Part shown: positions 1-11,600 of the stretch, in pieces | Layout of the letters: every line of letters begins with the position of its first letter | Position numbering within the stretch: the stretch's first letter is position 1 | Assembly (NCBI GenBank): GCA_023807065.1 | Contig: JAJJLU010000555.1 | Location: 1 to 31,986, forward strand | Length of the DNA stretch: 31,986 bases | Origin: Isotricha intestinalis | Taxonomy: Eukaryota; Ciliophora; Litostomatea; Vestibuliferida; Isotrichidae | Direction: 5' to 3' | The notes under the pieces: model-generated | What the model saw: the letters and a program-made list of their open reading frames with translations, nothing else | Database searches by the model: none | What the model was told of the DNA's origin: nothing | Made by a program: the position numbers and the translations under genes

Positions 1-21
1 AATCCCCAATCCCCAATCCCC
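1..21. repeat. Telomere, (CCCCAAT)x3
   Basis: Three tandem 7-nt units AATCCCC (C4A2T as read inward; ATTGGGG on the G strand) sit at the very first base and give way at once to A+T-rich unique DNA. A short C-rich tract at a sequence end in an otherwise C-poor genome is what a ciliate macronuclear telomere looks like. The unit differs from Tetrahymena (C4A2) and Plasmodium repeats. From memory it resembles rumen litostome telomeres. The tract is probably trimmed by assembly. Confidence 0.85.
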
Positions 22-1034
22 ACAAATTGTTAAAATAAGGTAATTTTTTCTTATTTTTTATATTATTTTCCTAAACTTTAAATCAAATATTAAATAATTT
101 TCTATCAATTTTAAAACTATTTAAACCATTAAATTGAATTCAAGAGCAAATTTCTTTTTCTTCATTTTCAACAATAACTCAAATTGATAAGAATTAACTC
201 AATTCCCTATTATTATCTATCATCTTATAATTATAATATATGAAAGTGAAATAAAATAAATATTAAAACTTTTTATTCAAAAAATAAAATTTTATATTAA
301 ACACAAATATTGTTGTTCTTCTATTAATTAAACAAAATATATAAAAAAGTTATTGTTAAATTTGTTTTAATATTTAAAAAAAAATGAAAATAAAAATAAA
401 ATACATAATGTTTCCAAATTTTTTATAATAAATCTTTAATAATTTTGTTAATAATCAGATTATTAGAAGAGATAATAATTCATGATATTTCTTTATTTCT
501 TAGTTTTCAAATTTTTTTGAAAATTAATAAACATTTTGTTATTGTCAAGTAAGAAATAAATTTTGAGAGAAACATAGATGATTCTATTGTTTAAACGGAA
601 ATAATAATAATGAAATTAAATTTATTTATTGCTCAATTAAAAAAAAATTGAAAAAAATTAAATGAGATTATATCTGAAGATTTAACTAGGTAAATTATTT
701 CAATTTATATCAAAAAAAATAAAACTGTCATTTAAGTTGAAAAAAAGAAAAGATAATATGAAATAATTTGTTTAAAAAGAAATATAGATAATGCATTATA
801 GGATAATGTTGGAAAATCATTCCTTATTTATTGTTATAAAGTAAGAATTATTCGAGAATAAATGAAAAAATACTTTTTCAAATAAATATCTATAAAACAA
901 TATTTTAACCATAAATAAAAAACCTCTTAAAGAAAACTAAATAAAATTAAAAAAAATAAAACAACTTCCTTATAATATAATTATTTACTATATATTTATT
1001 TAAATGATTAAAATTAAAAATTAATTGAAGAAAA
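22..1034. other. Subtelomeric spacer, no intact gene
   Basis: About 1 kb of A+T-rich DNA between the telomere and the first gene. No open frame of useful length exists on either strand. In the + frame from 544 to 918 (125 codons) the interruptions are nearly all TAA/TAG, and the rest reads like protein (short runs such as ERNIDDSIV and DNVGKSFLIYCYKVRIIRE). G is enriched at codon position 1 (about 22, against about 12 and 9 at positions 2 and 3). This may be a decayed gene; it is also compatible with chance. The A-rich stretch just before 1035 is the likely leader of the first gene. Confidence 0.5.
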
Positions 1035-4000
1035 ATGATGAAGAGTAAATCAAAAACAAAAAAGGTTTTTGTAGATAAAAACAATGAAAAAAAGCAAAAC
1101 ATTCAAAATTCTAAATTAAACCCAAATAATATGTTAAGACGTTTTAAATCTCATAATGTTTATAATACAGTTAGAGGGACAAAATTAAAAAATGGACAAA
1201 ATACACAAAAAAATTCTTCTAACGAAAACAAAATCCTTACGATTAATTTAAATTTACAAAATTCAGATGAAAATTTACAAAAACATAATATAATTAATCA
1301 GAATGAATATGGAAATAAATATTCTTCAAATTCAAAAGAAAAAGACAATTTTCCAAAAAATAAAATTAAAACAGAATACACTAAATCAAAAAGTAATCAA
1401 AGATTTTTAACAAATAAGCAAATTGAAAAAATAAATTTATATATAAATAGTGGAAGAAGAAATAAAATGGATTCAATTAAAATTTTAAATGAAGAAAGTA
1501 TTCAAGAATTAGACACAGAAGATAATTTTAATTATATTGAAAATGGAAATGAAATGATAAAAACAGAAGAAAATACTAATATAAATAATCCAATAAACCC
1601 AAATGAAAATATATATAAAAATTATTATAGTGAACCTCAAAAAAATTTAAATCAAAATTTTGAAATCAATTATCTTTTAAATATTAAATATTTATCGAGT
1701 TCAAAGAAAAATGATAAAGATTCACTACTTGAATGTTTAAATACAAAAGGAATAATAATAAATTATCAAAATGAAAATGGATGGAGCGCTTTGCATTTTG
1801 CTTGTGATGAAGGAAATTTAAAAATAGTTGAAATTCTATTAAAAGCACAAATTGATGTAAATTTACAAACAAATGAAAAAAAAACTGCATTACATTTTAC
1901 TGCTTCAAGAGGTTATTTTGATATAAGTAAATTATTAGTTGAAAAAAAAGCTAATTTAAATTTATGTGATAATGAAAAAAATCTTCCTGTTCATTTATGC
2001 TCTATGACAATACATAATGAATTATTAAATTATTTATTAGAACAAAATCCATCAAGTGCTTTAGTTAAAAATTTATATGGGAAAACTCCTTTAGATTTAG
2101 CTATTAATGAAGAAAATAAAGAAATAATAAAAAAATTCCTTCCTGGGAATAATATAAAGAATATTAAAATTAATGAAGGAAAAAATAATAATATTTTAAA
2201 TAAACATTGTAATAATAATATTATGAAAGAACAATGCAGAAGAATAAAAATTCATAATACAAATTCTAAACAAATAAATTCTTTAATGAAAACAATAAAT
2301 CAAAATGGAAGAAAATCAATACCTAAAAAAGTTCCTGTAATAACAAAATATTTAAAACCAAAAACAGCAGAAAAAACAAACAATCAAAATAATAATAATA
2401 TAAATATAAATACAAATAAATATAATAAAAAAATTAATGGAAATGTAATTATGGTTTCAACAAATTATACAAATGGAAATTCTATAAATAATACTCCTCA
2501 TTATAATACTACTCAAGGAAATTTTAATTATAATTCAAATAATAATTCTAAAGTTAAAAAACAACCTGAAAGAGTTAAAGTTGTTTTAGAATCTCCTAAA
2601 AAAATTTCTAATGAAATACAAAATCAAAATCAATTAAATAAGACTAGAAAAAGTAGATATGCAAATAATAATAATAATGTAAATAATAGTAATTCAAATA
2701 ATAATCATACTAATAAATCGAATAATAAAAATCTTCATAATAAAGATAATTTAAATTTGAAAAATAAAAAAAATATTAATGTAAATAATAATAATATAAA
2801 TAATTTATCTAATTATAATTCAACTAATACAAAAAAAACAATTTCAATTTTTTCTTCAAAAATTTCAGCAACTTCAAGAAAATCAGCAAATAATTATCCT
2901 GATAAAATATCTTCTGTGAATAATTCAAATAATAATAATAATATTCATCCAAATGTAAATAATATTAATTTAAATAGAAATAAAGAATTAGGAAAACATA
3001 GAACTATTTCAGTTCCGAGATTTTCAAATTATCATTTAAATATATCAAATAATAATAACGTAAATTACAATAATAGTAATAATATTAATGGAATTGAAAA
3101 TTCATGTGTGAATAAATTTGAAAGACAAGAAAAAAGAAGAAAAAGTCTTTCAGATTCAAGAAAAAATAAAATAGTAAAAAAGAATAATAATCAAAAATTA
3201 AATAATTTTAATATAATAGAAAATATTGAAATATCATTAGAATTTGATGGAAATGAAAAATTAAATTCATTGAAAAAAGTAAATTCAAATAACAATTTAA
3301 AAATAACAAATAATATCTCAACTCAAACAACAACTCAAACCCCAAATTTAAATTCAGATAATAATTCAAATAACAATACAAATCCAAATTCCCAGAAAAA
3401 TCAACCAAATATAAATGAAAACAATCAAAATTTAAATATTCAAAACCAAATAAATATATTAAATAATAATAGTAAAACTGAAAAACAACAAAAACCAATA
3501 ATATCATCAATAATAAATTTATCATCTCCAAAAAAAAATTCAAATTTATCAAATGAGGAATTAAAGCAAAAAATAACAAATAACCAGGAAATAAATAATA
3601 AAGAGAATAATATAAATTTGTCTCAAAATACATCAAATCAAATATTATTAAATACCTCAAAAACAGAAATAAAAGATGAATCAAACGATTCTCAAAATGA
3701 ATCATATGAAGAAGACAATAATACTTCCTCAAATAATAATTCCTTATCTTCAGAATCAACAGAAGAAAAAATAGGACCTTCTTCATTTATATGTATAGCA
3801 TTATTAGGAAGAGGATCATTTGGAGAAGTATATTTAGTAGAACATAAGAAAACAAATGAAAAATATGCAATGAAAGTTCTTGATAAAAATAGAATAGCTG
3901 AACAAAATATATTTAAATATGCAATGACAGAAAGAAATGTTTTAAGTATAGTTCATAATCCATTTATAGTAAAATTAAATTATGCTTTCCAAACAAATGA

Positions 4001-4835
4001 TAAATTATTCCTTCTTTTAGATTATTGTCCCGGAGGAGATTTATCAGAACAATTACAATTACAAACTCGTTTTTCAGAAGAAAAAGCTAAATTTTATTTA
4101 TGTGAAGTAATATTAGCATTAGGAGAATTACATAAAAAAGATATAATATTTCGTGATTTAAAGCCTGATAATGTAGTGATAGACAAAGAAGGACATGCAA
4201 TGTTGACTGATTTTGGTTTATCAAGAGAAGGAGTTTATGATGCAAAAATTGCAAAAAGTTTCTGTGGTTCAATTGCTTATTTAGCTCCAGAAATGTTAAG
4301 TAGAACTGGACATGGAAAAGCTGTTGATTGGTATTTATTAGGTGTTTTATTTTATGAAATGTTAGTTGGTATTCCACCTTATTTTACGAATAGTAAAGAA
4401 CAAATTTTTAGAAATATTGAAAAAGCTGATTTGAAAATTCCTAATTTTATTTCTAATAAAGCACAGAAACTTATTAAAGCTCTTTTGAAAAAAGATCCTA
4501 ATTTTAGATTAGGAAGTAAAGGTGATGTTGATGAAATTATGAAATTTGAATATTTTAAAGATGTTGATTGGAATAAAGTTTATAATAGAGAATTGAAACC
4601 TCCAAAAAATATTCAAGATGGAAGACAAATTAAAATGTTTAAAGAACCTAAATTATTTGCTGATGATGAAGATGACGATGATGGAGATGAAAATGGAAAT
4701 GATGATAATACTAAATTTGAAGGATGGTCTTTTGTTCATGGGAATAATCAGAAATTAGATAATAATAATCAAAGTCAAATTCATAGTCAAAGTCAAATGA
4801 ATAATAATAATAGAAGTTATAACAAGAAGAAGTAA
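1035..4835 (+). CDS. Ankyrin-repeat AGC-family Ser/Thr protein kinase
   Basis: A 1,266-residue protein. Residues 1-240 are Asn/Lys-rich low complexity. Residues about 246-370 hold three to four ankyrin repeats (NGWSALHFACDEG, KTALHFTASRG, KTPLDLAINEEN). Residues about 370-910 are a very long Asn/Ser/Gln-rich linker encoded largely by AAT runs. The kinase domain spans about 918-1180: glycine loop GRGSFGEV (925-932), catalytic Lys947 (AMK), RDLKPDN (1040-1046), DFG (1059-1061), APE (1084-1086). The T-loop KSFCG and a C-tail with an acidic run followed by the hydrophobic motif FEGWSF (1228-1233, phospho-acceptor Ser1232) place it in the AGC group (PKA/PKC/S6K-like). All catalytic residues are present, so activity is expected. 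Ankyrin repeats suggest a protein-docking role. ATG ATG at 1035/1038 gives two adjacent starts. It ends in TAA and is convergent with the next gene. The substrate is unknown. Confidence 0.93.
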   Translation: MMKSKSKTKKVFVDKNNEKKQNIQNSKLNPNNMLRRFKSHNVYNTVRGTKLKNGQNTQKNSSNENKILTINLNLQNSDENLQKHNIINQNEYGNKYSSNSKEKDNFPKNKIKTEYTKSKSNQRFLTNKQIEKINLYINSGRRNKMDSIKILNEESIQELDTEDNFNYIENGNEMIKTEENTNINNPINPNENIYKNYYSEPQKNLNQNFEINYLLNIKYLSSSKKNDKDSLLECLNTKGIIINYQNENGWSALHFACDEGNLKIVEILLKAQIDVNLQTNEKKTALHFTASRGYFDISKLLVEKKANLNLCDNEKNLPVHLCSMTIHNELLNYLLEQNPSSALVKNLYGKTPLDLAINEENKEIIKKFLPGNNIKNIKINEGKNNNILNKHCNNNIMKEQCRRIKIHNTNSKQINSLMKTINQNGRKSIPKKVPVITKYLKPKTAEKTNNQNNNNININTNKYNKKINGNVIMVSTNYTNGNSINNTPHYNTTQGNFNYNSNNNSKVKKQPERVKVVLESPKKISNEIQNQNQLNKTRKSRYANNNNNVNNSNSNNNHTNKSNNKNLHNKDNLNLKNKKNINVNNNNINNLSNYNSTNTKKTISIFSSKISATSRKSANNYPDKISSVNNSNNNNNIHPNVNNINLNRNKELGKHRTISVPRFSNYHLNISNNNNVNYNNSNNINGIENSCVNKFERQEKRRKSLSDSRKNKIVKKNNNQKLNNFNIIENIEISLEFDGNEKLNSLKKVNSNNNLKITNNISTQTTTQTPNLNSDNNSNNNTNPNSQKNQPNINENNQNLNIQNQINILNNNSKTEKQQKPIISSIINLSSPKKNSNLSNEELKQKITNNQEINNKENNINLSQNTSNQILLNTSKTEIKDESNDSQNESYEEDNNTSSNNNSLSSESTEEKIGPSSFICIALLGRGSFGEVYLVEHKKTNEKYAMKVLDKNRIAEQNIFKYAMTERNVLSIVHNPFIVKLNYAFQTNDKLFLLLDYCPGGDLSEQLQLQTRFSEEKAKFYLCEVILALGELHKKDIIFRDLKPDNVVIDKEGHAMLTDFGLSREGVYDAKIAKSFCGSIAYLAPEMLSRTGHGKAVDWYLLGVLFYEMLVGIPPYFTNSKEQIFRNIEKADLKIPNFISNKAQKLIKALLKKDPNFRLGSKGDVDEIMKFEYFKDVDWNKVYNRELKPPKNIQDGRQIKMFKEPKLFADDEDDDDGDENGNDDNTKFEGWSFVHGNNQKLDNNNQSQIHSQSQMNNNNRSYNKKK

Positions 4836-5640
4836 GATTTTTTTTTTTTGAAGTGAAATAAGATATATGTAATTTTTTATAAGTATAAATTTAATTAAAT
4901 TAAATTAAAAATTATAATGATTTAATTTTTCATTATTTTATTTTTATAAATTGTTATAAATATATTGAATAATATAATTTTTAAAACAAAATAAATTAGA
5001 ATTTAATTGTAAATAAATAATCTATCTAAAACTAAGTTAAAGTATAAAAAAAATTCAAATAAAAATAAACTCTAAATGTTGAAAATCGGAAATGAAAAAA
5101 TAAATAGAAAATAGAAAAGAAAGTAAAGATAAAAAAGAAGAAATAGAAAAGTAACCTTCAAATATTGGAAAAAGGAATTATCAATAAAGGAGAAATATAA
5201 AGTTTTATTTTTATCAACAGAATAAAAAAAATTTGAAAATCAAAATAAAATAGGTGGATCTTGAAATAAAAGAGGAATATGGGAAGAAAACAATATTTCA
5301 GGCGAACTATAATATTGTATTTGATGGATTTTATTATAATTCCTTTGCATAAAATTTGGATTTTCTTTTAAGGATTATCATAATATTGAAATACAGATTT
5401 AAATACAGATTAGTCATCTCTATTATAAATCCGTTTTTTGTTATATTCAAATATTTTGATTATGTTATTATAATAATAATTTTGAAATATATTCTGAAGC
5501 TATAAGATTTAAAGAAACTTTTAGATGTTTAGTGATTTATTCTTAACTCATGTTATATTATATAAAATATTTAATTATTGTTTTTTTTTTTATTTATTTA
5601 TTCATAAATATATAATAAATTTTTAACTAAATAAAAGCAT
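4836..5640. other. Convergent intergenic spacer
   Basis: 805 bp between the 3' ends of two convergent genes, so it must contain both transcript ends. It begins with a T-run after the kinase stop and ends in T-rich DNA next to the giant gene's stop. The middle (about 5080-5450) is slightly richer in G+C and reads semi-protein-like in one + frame, but it has many stops and no codon-position bias. I see no gene, RNA or repeat in it. Confidence 0.5.
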
Positions 5641-8600
5641 TTATAATTCTTTTTCATAACTTTGGGAAATTTTGATTCCTTTATAAATACTTCCTTCTAA
5701 TTCTTTACTTTTCATAACTAAATTAGGAAAATAAATTGTAATTGTATAAAATAATATTTTAATTTTAATTTTAATAAATTCAATCCAGGGATATTTAAAA
5801 TATCCTCCATAACCAAATTCGAAAGCTCTTATTTCATAATAAAAAGAAAGTCCAACTTTACAATGTTTTAAATTATAACTAGCATACAATTCAATATTTC
5901 CACTTCCAAGCATTCCTTTAATTTGAACTCCAAATTCTAAAATACCTAAAAATAATCCAGCTTTTGCTCTTATTGTCGCAGATGCACCTGCTCCTCCTCC
6001 AAAATAAAGTTTGGGAACTCTAGCATGAATTTTTATTCCATATTCATATTCAAATAACATATCTATTGAAAATCTGAAAGGAATAAAAAATATTGGGATT
6101 ATACAGTCAAATATTGGAACAGGAGGAATTTCACTTTTTTTATAATAAGTTATTGGATTTAATATTTCTATTATTTTATCACATATTAATGATATTATTG
6201 TATCTAATGTCGTGTCAAAAAGTCGATTTACTATTTTTGTTGAAAATAATTCTGGGAAAATTTTTGATAATGAAATTATTTTTTCAAATATACTTGATAT
6301 TCTATCTCTGTGATATTTATATAATTCTATTATTCCACTCATATCTTGTAATACTCTATTTTCAAAATTTTTTAGTTGCTCTTTTGTCATATATGATTCA
6401 ATTTGTTTTAGTAAATAATTTAAAGGATCTTTTATATGTGTTATTCCATATAAAATTAATTCTTTAAATCTTGAAAAATCTCCTATTAATTGAATAAATT
6501 GTTTCAATGATTTAAATGTTGAAATAAAATTATTTATTTCATCTATCATTGATTTTATTGGCTTTGTTATAATATTAAAATTTAAAATTGATGTTCTTCT
6601 CATTTTTGTTTTTATTCTATATTTTTCTCTTTTAAATTTACTTAATCTTCTTATTCTTTTTCCATTTAAAATTTTATTAATATTTTCCGAAATGTTGATT
6701 TCTCCAGTTTTTATTCCTTTTAAAGCACCAAGAATTTTATTATATAATTCAATTTGATTAAATTTTTCAAAAATATCTTTAATTTTATTTAAAATAAATT
6801 CAGCAATAGAAAAAATAGTATTTCTAATAGTTTCTGTTATAGTATCATAAATTTTTTCAATTGTATCTTCTACTTTTAATAAAGTTTTATGAAGATTTTC
6901 AGTATCTAAATTTTTAGCGACCATTGGGGTTAAATCTTCAAATTTCTCTATTGTATCATTTATTATTTTTAAAGTGTAATTTGTTAATTGTTCATATTTT
7001 TCTAAAATACTATTTACAGGAGGTAATATATTTTCATTTATAAATTTTGAGTAATATTTTTGTAAATTTTCAACAACAAATGAAATTTTCCCTATTAGTT
7101 CATCTAATTTATTTTTAAATGTTAATGTTAAACTATATATATCATCATATATTGACTCTAAAGGAATTAATTGTATTTTTGATAGTATTTCTTTTAATTT
7201 ATTTTTCTTTGTTGTTTTCATATTTGTTTTTATTTTTGCTAAATTATTCTTAATGTTATTTTGAAATTGAGAAATAAATGACCCTAAATATTTGTTCTGA
7301 AAAATAGCAATAGCAATTTTTTTTAATTTTTCAATAGTTGTCCTAGTAAATACACTATTAAAAGAATCTAAAATATTTTCATTTAAAGTTTGTTTTAAAA
7401 TTGAACTTGAAGTAATAACTTCTGAATAATAATCAGTAATATCATTTGCTATATTACTAATAAGATTTTGAAGATTATCATTCACAATTTTTTCATAAAA
7501 ATAATTGATATTATCTTCAATATAATTATAAATATAATCAAAAACTTCTAAAAGTGCAATATAAGTTAACTGAGGAATAGTACTCATTGAATTAGTTAAA
7601 TTCAATATATAATTACAAATTTCATCAACTTTATCATTCATAAAATTAAATATTTGAGTTAAATTATTTTCTATTATTGTTTGTATTTGACTTTCAATAA
7701 AAGGTTTTCCATATTTTTCTTCAAAATTAATTATTGATTCATTAAAATATTTTATAATTTTATTATCTAAAAATTGTCTTAAATTTAATATTGTTTGATC
7801 CATTTTTTGATTACAAATATTTTGAATAAATTCAATTGTTTCATCAATATTAAAATCAGTCATTATATCTTCAAAATTTAGTTTTACTTCAAAAAAATCT
7901 TTATTAAATTGAGTAATATTTTTCAAAATATTTTCAGTTATTTTTTGGTTCGAGAAAATTTTAATAAATTCTTTTGTTAAAATATCAGAAAAAAAAAATA
8001 AATCGGAAATAAAATCGTTACTAAAATCTTGAATATAATCTTCTGAATTTTTTCTAAAATTTTTAAAACCTAATTTCCTTAAAATTTTCTTATTGACATT
8101 TAGCCTTCTAATTCTAAATTCTTCATTTTCATCAACAAATTCATCATCACTCTTATTACAAAAAGAGCATCTTTCATGAATTATATTAAAATCATTATTA
8201 GTATTATTTTCGTCATTATTATTATTATTTTCAGTAATATTTTTCTCACATTCATTACAAAATTCTTGTGCTTCTTTTTCATCTTCTTCTTCTTGTTTTA
8301 AAATTTTATCTTTTTCACTTTCAAATTTTTCTTCTTCATCTTCTTTATCTTCATGAATATTAATTGGATTAAAGTTTATTTTTTTTTCTTCTTCTTCTTC
8401 ATTATCTTCTTCTTCATTTTCATTTTCTGGATAAATATATTTGTCTTCTTCTTTTTGTTCTCCAATATTTTCCTTTGATTTACTTCTTATTTCATTTAAT
8501 AAATAATAGTATTCATCATCTAAAATTATACTTAATCTTTCCTCTTTTTCAATTAAATATTCTTTTATTCCAGAAATATCAATTTTTAAATTTTTTATTC

Positions 8601-11600
8601 CATTAAAATATTTTGTATAATTAAAAAAAATTCCATTTGAATAATCAAATATTTTTGACCAAAGATAATCCATTGATAATTCTGTAATATTAATTTCATG
8701 ATTTAATATTAATATTTTTTTTCCTTTTTTTAATAAAAATTCTTGAACTATTTTGTTAAATTCTTTTGAATTTTTCCTCATTATTGTTTGAGTTTGATTA
8801 ATTAAACAATGAATTACATTTAAATTTATTGAATATTTATTATTATTATATATTAAATCCCTAATAGGATTTAATAAATTATTTTTAATTTTGAAATATG
8901 TAATATTCATATTTGTTTCATTAAAAATAAATTGACCAAATTGTTTCCCTGAAAGTAATTTATTTTTTTCATTTAGAAATAAATCATGTATTTTTTTTTC
9001 ATAATTTTCTAATGAAATTTCTATTGATTCATTTTGCCATTTTGTTACATTAAATCCATTTTTTATAAAATTATCTAATGTCATATTTAAAATATCTAAA
9101 TTCATAATATTTTGAGTATATAATCCTTGAATATCATTTTTGAATTGGTCAAAAAAAATATCTATTTCAGATAATATAGAAGGATAAAATTGTTCTAAAT
9201 ATTGATTTATATCATTTACGATTGTGGTATAATTAATTGAAACAAATTCTTTAAATAAAGAAATATAATTTGATATTTTAAAATTTTTTAATATATCATT
9301 TTCAGATATTTCATCAGAAAATTTTTTTAATATATCAAAAGCATATTTTCCTTGATAAATTTTTGTTAAAACAGAATTTTTTTCAATAGTTTCTTTTAAT
9401 TTTTTAGGAATATATGTGGAAATATCATTTTGAATATAATTTAAAGGAATAGAAAATGAATCAAGTAAATTTTTAGAGTTTTTTTTAATTTCTTCTCCAA
9501 TTTCAAAAAAATCATTTGAGTTTTTCGATAAAATATTTGATAAACCTGTAATTGAAGAAATATTATTTTTTGCTTGTGTTAAAATTGATTCTAAAGAATT
9601 TGGAATGAGTTTTATACTATTTTTTCTTAAATTTGTTATTTCCTCATAATCAAATGAAGGAATGTTTTTTAATATATAATCAAAATTTTCATTTAAAATA
9701 TCTGAAAATTTATTATATAAAAATTGAATTTCAGTATTTAACTGAGTATTTAAAGTTTTTATAACATTTGATTCGAAATCATTTCCAATATTTTCAAGCT
9801 TTTTTGAAATTTTTTCAAATTTATATAAAATTTCATTTGGCTTCTGAAGATAATTTAAAAATGAATCTTTAAAATTTTTTTGATAAAATTGATTGTAAAA
9901 TTCAATATTTACTGAATTAATATTAGAATAAAATTTTGATACTTTGTTCCTTATGTTTGTAGTTAAATAATTATAAATATTTTCAATTGAGCTTTTCCCT
10001 AGAACTTGATTAACTAAAACATTGACTTTTGCTATATAATTATTAATAGTTTCCTTAAATTTAATGGAATTTAAGAATTCAGAATAAATTGCATTCTTAG
10101 CATTAATAACAGTATCATCAATCAATTTAATTAAAGAAGAATAACTATCAATTGTAGGCATATATTTCTTTATAAAATCATCATAAATTAATTTAGAAAA
10201 ATTATCAAAAGATTCTTCAGGAATTGTTTTAACAATTTTGTTATAATTGTTTCTTCCTGCAACATTCCAACCAGATGCAGTCCACCAATCTTGTCCTATT
10301 CTATATCTCTTTGGATTTTTTTTTTGATAACAATAATCATTTGAACATTTATAATAAAAAGAATATGAAGAATTATATATTTTATATAATTCATATCCTT
10401 TATTATATAATTCATTTGAAGAATTTGAAAAATTCATTATATATTGTGTAATATCTATTCTTACTTTTTCTGAGTAAATTGATTCACTTATATATTGATG
10501 AATTAAATCTTTAATTTTTTGTAAATAATCAATATATCCTGATAAAAAATATAAATGCTCATCGTTTGTATATGAATTAAAATCAATTTTATTAAATATT
10601 TTTGTATCTAAAGTATTTATTATTGAATTGTAAATATAAAAATAATTTTTTTTTAAAATTGATTCAAAATTTACAGAAATCCATTCCTCATATTCTCTAA
10701 TTGGTTCCTGAAATTTGTTATATATATTATCAACAATAGCTCCTTTTCTTGATTTAGAAGAACTTTGTTTTTTATATTCATTAACAACATTATTAAGGTA
10801 ATTATATAAATAGTTATAATTGCTTTCATCTCTATTTTTAATAGTTTCTAATGCAGAATCTAATAAATTATAATAATTTTTTTCTAAAATTTCTAAATCT
10901 TGAGGTGTAATTATTTCTATTAAATGAAATGCAATATCTCCTAATTTTAATCTATATTTTTCAGAGAGGTCTATTTTAATATTTTCTAATCTATTTCTCA
11001 TTTCATTCACTTCGTTTTTTAAAAAAGAAATTATATTATCTGCTGATAATTTTAATTCTTTACTTGAATTTGTAATTAATTCTTCATTTAATTTATAAAT
11101 TAAATGATAATCTTGATAAGATGAAAATAATTCATAGAATTTATTATTTGCAATTAATAAAATATTATTTTCAATTGAATCAATTATATCAAGATGACTC
11201 ACATATAATTCCATTAATTCAATACTTTCTATTTTTGATTTTATTTCCTTAATTAAAAGATTACTTTGGTTAGAAAAAAAAGTAATATTTTTTTCTATAT
11301 TTAATGATAATTGTTTTCCATAAGTATTTATATCTTGTAAGTAATTATCTTGTACTTTATTTTTTATTATATTAATATGTTCTTTAACTTCATTAATTAT
11401 TGAAAATAAATTATCTTTAATATTTAATCTACTTAAAAGATCAACTCCTTGTTTTAATATTGGTGAAGATAATAATCCATTCATAATTGATTCAAGCATT
11501 CCTATTTTATCCCCAATTAAATTATTTTGAAGATTTAATAAAAATGTAATTGCTTCATTTATTCCTTTTTTAATTGAATTAAAAAGATTTCTTTCATATT

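Noticed and set aside
3208..3786. 192-codon frame on the - strand opposite the kinase linker
   Set aside because: It is the complement of AAT-rich coding DNA, giving Leu/Ile/Tyr/Phe only; the + strand frame is a clear gene.
5080..5450. Second relic gene in the convergent spacer
   Set aside because: The best frame has many stops including TGA and no codon-position bias; the protein-like look is not enough.
6093..6467. + strand frame inside the giant gene (and similar ones at 18690, 19173, 20031, 24472 and 30078)
   Set aside because: They are shadows of confident - strand genes and consist of low-information hydrophobic sequence.
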